The notes under the pieces are model-generated. The model was given only the letters and a program-made list of their open reading frames with translations, was not told the origin of the DNA and ran no database searches. The position numbers and the translations under genes were made by a program. From Candidatus Desulfofervidaceae bacterium (lineage in GTDB: Bacteria; Desulfobacterota; Desulfofervidia; Desulfofervidales; Desulfofervidaceae), in assembly GCA_021160485.1 (NCBI GenBank), contig JAGHCL010000069.1, positions 1 to 8,439 on the forward strand: a DNA stretch of 8,439 nucleotides, given 5' to 3'. Positions 7,531-8,439 of the stretch are shown piece by piece (the first letter of the stretch is position 1; every line of letters starts with the position of its first letter).

Positions 7531-8366
7531 TACTTTAATCCCTCAGAAATGGGATAGGCCTTTACCCAGATGACGGCGTCAAGTTCTACCGGATATTGTT
7601 TTCCTTTATATGTCTTCATTCCTCCATCACCCAATGCAGAAAAACCCCACCAGCCAGCCCAGGGAATATTGTAGGCAAAAATACCGTCATTATCAGTCTT
7701 TACTACCTGGGTAACCATACAACCAGCCGGAGGATGCACCCTTCCGTCTTGGTTGTAATGCTCCACTTCTACTTCCAGATTACGGGCCGGTTTACCATTG
7801 ATCAACACTAGACCCCTAAACAAATTGCCTGCCCAGAGACCGTAGGGGCGGGTTAAAGGAATAATTTCTGCTGCTAATCCTATCGGTTCATCCCATCCCT
7901 CTTCTGCGCCGAAGGCATCTATAACTACCTTAGTCATTTGATAAATAAATTTCTCTTCAGCTGGCTCAAAATAGGGTTCAGGAATTACATAAAATTGGTA
8001 GTCACCCGGACGTTTTAAGGTGTATTGCACCTGCCAAGCTGTGGCTGTTTTATGCGCATATTCTTTAGCATCTGGATGCCAGGGCGCAAATAGGGGCAAT
8101 TTAATGGGTCTTAGACTAGAAAGTAAATCTATTTTTTTCCCATTGACCATTACGCCAAAGGCCTGAGGTTTTACCATTTCCATAGTGGGTCCACCTTCCA
8201 TCGGGTGGGTAAAAATGCATTTTAAAGATAGGGAATGATTTTCTTCTGGATTCACAATGTCATCTGAAGGCAAAAGAAGCAAAAAGTGTGCCTGTGCCTG
8301 CAGAGCAAAGAAAATAACTGTTCCCATACAGAGAAAAAACATCCACCACTTTTTTCTTTTGCTCAT
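7530..8366 (-). CDS. nikK: NikK-like periplasmic DUF4198 protein of a nickel/cobalt ECF transporter
   Basis: This is the first gene of the metal-uptake operon. The 278-residue product has an n-region of KRKK, a hydrophobic core (8-22) and AQA (24-26), so signal peptidase I should release a mature protein starting HFLLLLPSDD. The rest reads as DUF4198 (a family long associated with nickel transport): FTHPMEGGPTMEMVKPQAFGV (52-72, offering H54, E57 and several Met as possible ligands), the YTLKRPGDYQFYVIPEPYFEP region (115-135) and a second beta domain with an NGKPARNLEVEVEH-like segment (190-203) and a DNDGIFAYN turn (225-233). There is no C-terminal membrane helix, so it looks soluble in the periplasm. 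The ATG follows a near-perfect Shine-Dalgarno. The biochemical role of NikK is not established; metal binding or delivery to NikM is inference from context. Confidence 0.82.
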   Translation of the reverse strand: MSKRKKWWMFFLCMGTVIFFALQAQAHFLLLLPSDDIVNPEENHSLSLKCIFTHPMEGGPTMEMVKPQAFGVMVNGKKIDLLSSLRPIKLPLFAPWHPDAKEYAHKTATAWQVQYTLKRPGDYQFYVIPEPYFEPAEEKFIYQMTKVVIDAFGAEEGWDEPIGLAAEIIPLTRPYGLWAGNLFRGLVLINGKPARNLEVEVEHYNQDGRVHPPAGCMVTQVVKTDNDGIFAYNIPWAGWWGFSALGDGGMKTYKGKQYPVELDAVIWVKAYPISEGLK

Positions 8367-8371
8367 TTTAG

Positions 8372-8380
8372 ACCTCCTTT
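8372..8380 (-). promoter_or_regulatory. Strong Shine-Dalgarno of nikK
   Basis: On the minus strand AAAGGAGGT lies five bases before the nikK ATG (8364-8366). It is essentially a full complement of the 16S rRNA 3' end and is much stronger than any other ribosome-binding site in this window, where downstream genes rely on overlaps. It fixes the nikK start and suggests that translation of the whole operon is set by initiation at nikK. Confidence 0.85.
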
Positions 8381-8396
8381 AGGAACTTCAAACGCT

Positions 8397-8423
8397 AAAA
8401 ATAAAAAAGACCACTTGGCCTCT
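8397..8423 (-). terminator. Terminator-like hairpin in the nikK leader
   Basis: Read on the minus strand, AGAGGCC, a loop of AAGT, and GGTCTTT can form a seven-pair stem (three of the pairs are G-U), followed at once by a T-rich run TTTTTTATTTTT (8408-8397, sharing its first bases with the stem). The shape is that of a Rho-independent terminator, though the stem is weak. It sits about 30 bases upstream of the nikK ATG. It could end a gene beyond the right edge, or act as an attenuator in the nikK leader. Confidence 0.4.
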
Positions 8424-8435
8424 GCTCTTCTGAGC
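8424..8435 (-). other. Short perfect hairpin upstream of the terminator-like element
   Basis: GCTC-AGAA-GAGC on the minus strand forms a four-pair stem with a four-base loop, directly abutting the terminator-like hairpin. It may be the last stem of a longer structured leader (for example a metal-sensing or other riboswitch) whose remainder lies outside the window. Four pairs are too few to stand alone as evidence. Confidence 0.2.
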
Positions 8436-8439
8436 TAAA

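Noticed and set aside
8417..8438. tRNA D-arm-like sequence (TTAGCTCAG...GAGCA on the minus strand) at the right edge
   Set aside because: No anticodon arm, T-arm (GGTTCRAAY) or CCA end follows in the next 70 bases; the resemblance comes from a small hairpin.
1..8439. Mobile elements, CRISPR repeats, attachment sites or defence genes
   Set aside because: No transposase, integrase or Cas motifs, no terminal inverted repeats and no regularly spaced repeats were seen; every long stretch is explained by the listed genes.

Overview
The window holds two gene blocks that face each other and meet tail to tail. On the plus strand, left to right, are the 3' end of a GspN/AsmA-like gene, prmC (release-factor glutamine methyltransferase), murA (first committed step of peptidoglycan synthesis) and comEC (DNA-uptake channel). 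On the minus strand, read from right to left, is a five-gene nickel/cobalt ECF-type uptake operon in the order nikK-cbiM(nikM)-nikL-cbiQ-cbiO. comEC and cbiO converge and share about 100 bp of antisense coding sequence.

The organism is a Gram-negative bacterium with moderately AT-rich DNA. The evidence is two exported, AxA-type signal-peptide metal proteins, the probable T2SS-type GspN fragment, and the NikK/NikL accessory set. That set and the GspN-like gene fit an anaerobic, Desulfobacterota-like lineage that needs nickel or cobalt for enzymes such as hydrogenases or corrinoid enzymes. No marker in the window fixes the taxon, so this is inference.

Layout: 3-326, C-terminal 107 codons of the GspN-like protein. 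327-477, short intergenic region with a candidate sigma-70 promoter. 478-5021, prmC, murA and comEC, each overlapping the next, so probably one transcript. 4921-8366, the metal-uptake operon, with overlaps of 1, 4 and 10 nt and one 8-nt gap, so probably translationally coupled. 8367-8439, leader of nikK with a strong Shine-Dalgarno and a terminator-like hairpin.

How the genes work together: NikK and NikL are extracytoplasmic accessory proteins, CbiM binds the metal ion in the membrane, CbiQ is the transmembrane coupling protein and CbiO is the ATPase. The plus-strand block is housekeeping (translation termination, cell wall) plus DNA uptake, with no obvious functional link to metal transport. 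The most notable observations are that the metallo-beta-lactamase-like domain of ComEC has lost every recognisable metal ligand, that all three substrate-side metal proteins are predicted to present a histidine at or next to the mature N-terminus, and that the nikK leader has a possible terminator with no room for a promoter after it. I found no mobile element, CRISPR array, tRNA or rRNA.
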